Shown here: piece after piece, positions 4,566 through 6,238 of the stretch | Layout of the letters: each line of letters starts with the position of its first letter | Position numbering within the stretch: position 1 is the stretch's first letter | DNA from: Parvularcula sp. | GTDB lineage: Bacteria; Pseudomonadota; Alphaproteobacteria; Caulobacterales; Parvularculaceae | Assembly (NCBI GenBank): GCA_003506635.1 | Contig: DNZB01000062.1 | Location: forward strand, 1-6,238 | Length of the DNA: 6,238 nt | Direction of reading: 5' to 3' | Program-made: the position numbers and the translations under genes | The notes under the pieces: generated by a model | Seen by the model: only the letters and a program-made list of their open reading frames with translations | What the model was told of the DNA's origin: nothing | Databases searched by the model: none

Positions 4566-6238
4566 TCACGCCATCTTCTCCACCGCGGCGGCGCAGCGGT
4601 CGCAGGCGTTCGGGTGGCGGGCGTCCGCGCCGACATCGTCCGTGTACCGCCAGCAGCGCTGGCATTTGGCGTGTTCGCTGACGCGCGCGGCGACAGCGAC
4701 GCCGGGAGCATCGTCGAGGCGGAAGGCGCCCGCCGGCCCCTCGCCTTTTTCGACCGTCACTTCCGAAGTGATGAACAGCTCGGAAAGGTCGCGCTCCTTT
4801 ACGGCCGCAAGGAGCGCGTCGTCCTTGAGATAAAGCGTCAACGACGCTTCAAGGCTGGCGCCGATGCGCTTTTCGCGCCGCTCGACCTCAAGCGCGCCCG
4901 TCGCCGCGCGGCGGAGGTCGCGAAGCTTCTCCCACGTTCCGGCATGCGCGTCGTTGCGCCAGCCGGCCGGGGTTTCGGGCAAAGTGCGCAGATGCACGGA
5001 CGCAAATCCGCCCCCGCCCATCGCCGTCCCGTGCCGGCTCGCCCAGGCCTCCTCCGTCGTGAAGACAAGGACGGGCGCGATCCAGACGGTCAGCCGGTCG
5101 AAAAGGATCTCCATCGTCGTGCGCGCGGCGCGCCGACGCTCCGCAGACGGATGATCGCAATAGAGGCTGTCCTTGCGGATATCGAGATAAAAGGCCGACA
5201 GGTCGAGCGAGGCGAAGTCGGCGACCGTCCGCCATACGCCCTTGAAGTCAAAAGCCTGATATCCTTCCCGCACCGCGGCGTCGATTTCGGCGACGCGGTG
5301 GAGCATGTAGCGTTCAAGCTCCGGCATTTTCTCCGTGGGCAGACGTTCGCTCTCCTCAAACCCCGCGAGCGCGCCGAGGAGATAGCGCAGCGTGTTGCGC
5401 ATCTTGCGGTAGGCGTCGACGGCCGAGCCCATGATCTCCTTGCCGATGCGCAGGTCATCTGAATAATCGGAGGAGGCGACCCAGATGCGCAGAATATCGG
5501 CGCCGTAGTCGCGCATCAGGTCCGCTGGGTCGACGACATTGCCGACGGACTTCGACATCTTGCGGCCTTCCTCGTCGAGGACGAAGCCGTGCGTCAGGAC
5601 GCCGTCATAAGGCGCGCGCCCGCGCGTGCCGCAGCTTTCCAGAAGCGATGAATGAAACCAGCCGCGATGCTGGTCGGAGCCTTCGAGATAAAGATCCGCC
5701 GGCCATTTGAGGTCCTTGCGGCCTTCAAGCACGAAGGAATGCGTCGAACCGGAATCGAACCAGACGTCGAGAATGTCTTCGATCTTTTCATATTCGTTGT
5801 CGGAGCCGGCCGAGCCCAGAAATACTTGCGCGGGCGTATCGAACCAGGCGTCGGCGCCGCGTGAGCGCACCGCTTCGACGATGCGCTTGTTCACGTCCGG
5901 ATCGTTCAGGATCTCGCCAGTCTTGCGGTTGACGAAGATGGCGATCGGCACGCCCCAGGCGCGCTGGCGCGAGACGAGCCAGTCGGGCCGGCCTTCGATC
6001 ATGGCGCGCAGGCGATTCTTGCCGGCGGGCGGCGTGAACGCCGTTGCGTCGATCGCGGCGAGCGCGTCTTCGCGGAGCGTCCGCCCGTCCGGTTTCTTCC
6101 GGTCGAGCGCGATGAACCATTGCGGCGTGTTGCGGAAGATGACGGGCGCCTTCGACCGCCACGAATGCGGATAAGAATGTTTGAGGCGCCCGCGCGCGAG
6201 AAGGGCGCCGCGTTCGATCAGCGCGGCGATCACCGCGC
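4566..6238 (-). CDS. ileS: Isoleucyl-tRNA synthetase, C-terminal ~556 residues (5' end beyond window)
   Basis: This class I aminoacyl-tRNA synthetase charges tRNA-Ile with isoleucine in the cytoplasm. The reading frame is open through position 6238, so the N-terminal part, including the HIGH motif and most of the editing domain, is missing; the GTG at 6233 is an internal valine and not a start. Seen in order (counting that valine as 1): HSYPHSWRSKAPVIFRNTPQWF (19-40) returning from the editing domain, DWLVSRQRAWGVPI (84-97), DVWFDSGSTH (146-155), GSDQHRGWFHSSLL (175-188), the ATP-binding KMSKS (205-209) followed by VGNVVDP, the anticodon-binding helical domain with DLSAFYLDIRKDSLYC, and a C-terminal zinc site with Cys524, Cys527, Cys544 and Cys547 (CQRC and CDRC). 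The zinc knuckle identifies bacterial-type IleRS and not ValRS or LeuRS. Nothing looks degraded. It is followed by lspA. Confidence 0.97.
   Translation of the reverse strand, partial: AVIAALIERGALLARGRLKHSYPHSWRSKAPVIFRNTPQWFIALDRKKPDGRTLREDALAAIDATAFTPPAGKNRLRAMIEGRPDWLVSRQRAWGVPIAIFVNRKTGEILNDPDVNKRIVEAVRSRGADAWFDTPAQVFLGSAGSDNEYEKIEDILDVWFDSGSTHSFVLEGRKDLKWPADLYLEGSDQHRGWFHSSLLESCGTRGRAPYDGVLTHGFVLDEEGRKMSKSVGNVVDPADLMRDYGADILRIWVASSDYSDDLRIGKEIMGSAVDAYRKMRNTLRYLLGALAGFEESERLPTEKMPELERYMLHRVAEIDAAVREGYQAFDFKGVWRTVADFASLDLSAFYLDIRKDSLYCDHPSAERRRAARTTMEILFDRLTVWIAPVLVFTTEEAWASRHGTAMGGGGFASVHLRTLPETPAGWRNDAHAGTWEKLRDLRRAATGALEVERREKRIGASLEASLTLYLKDDALLAAVKERDLSELFITSEVTVEKGEGPAGAFRLDDAPGVAVAARVSEHAKCQRCWRYTDDVGADARHPNACDRCAAAVEKMA

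Noticed and set aside
3875..4681. A 268-codon plus-strand open frame opposite lspA and the repeat
   Set aside because: Low-complexity, highly charged translation spanning a structured repeat and the end of ileS; it is a shadow of lspA codon use.
4385..4711. N-terminal extension of LspA to an ATG at 4711
   Set aside because: The extension translates the repeat and overlaps ileS out of frame, is Arg/Pro/Ser-rich, and would displace the first membrane segment; the ATG at 4384 has a strong Shine-Dalgarno.
4614..5462. A 282-codon plus-strand open frame opposite ileS
   Set aside because: No family resemblance; the opposite strand carries the intact IleRS anticodon-binding and zinc domains.
1..6238. 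CRISPR array, tRNA/rRNA genes, transposase or phage genes
   Set aside because: No regularly spaced direct repeats, no cloverleaf or rRNA-like segments, and no coding sequence resembling mobile-element proteins was seen on either strand.

Overview
This GC-rich window holds five protein genes, all on the minus strand, so transcription runs from high to low coordinates. Gene content and order (ileS, lspA, a BamF/DUF3035-type lipoprotein, mutL with an endonuclease motif) point to an alphaproteobacterium, most likely Hyphomicrobiales (Rhizobiales). That placement rests on recognised protein families and on a G/C-rich intergenic repeat of a kind I associate with that order. No 16S or other definitive marker is present.

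Layout in transcription order. (1) 6238-4566: the C-terminal ~556 residues of isoleucyl-tRNA synthetase, cut by the window edge. (2) 4552-4398: a 155-bp composite repeat in the ileS-lspA gap, bounded by 24-nt inverted repeats (23 of 24 matching) and containing five small perfect or near-perfect hairpins; its edge touches the lspA ribosome binding site. (3) 4384-3848: lspA, lipoprotein signal peptidase. (4) 3772-3212: a small lipoprotein of the BamF/DUF3035 family, itself a predicted LspA substrate. (5) 3172-1328: mutL. (6) 1327-1225: a control region with an AT-rich promoter, a perfect inverted repeat over its -10 element, and a leader that can fold in two mutually exclusive ways. (7) 1224-670: a small exported protein of unknown function. 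(8) 673-1: a nitroreductase-fold flavoprotein closely resembling iodotyrosine deiodinase, overlapping the exported-protein gene by 4 nt and running off the window.

The first part (ileS to mutL) is housekeeping: translation, lipoprotein maturation, outer-membrane assembly and mismatch repair. The last part is the accessory and more interesting piece. It looks like a separately promoted, probably repressor-controlled operon coupling a secreted protein to a dehalogenase-like flavin enzyme. By my alignment from memory, that enzyme keeps the Glu-Tyr-Lys triad with which iodotyrosine deiodinases grip halotyrosine and the flavin. I did not see CRISPR arrays, tRNA or rRNA genes, insertion sequences or a canonical intrinsic terminator. 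Every gap between genes is shorter than 200 bases and is described below.
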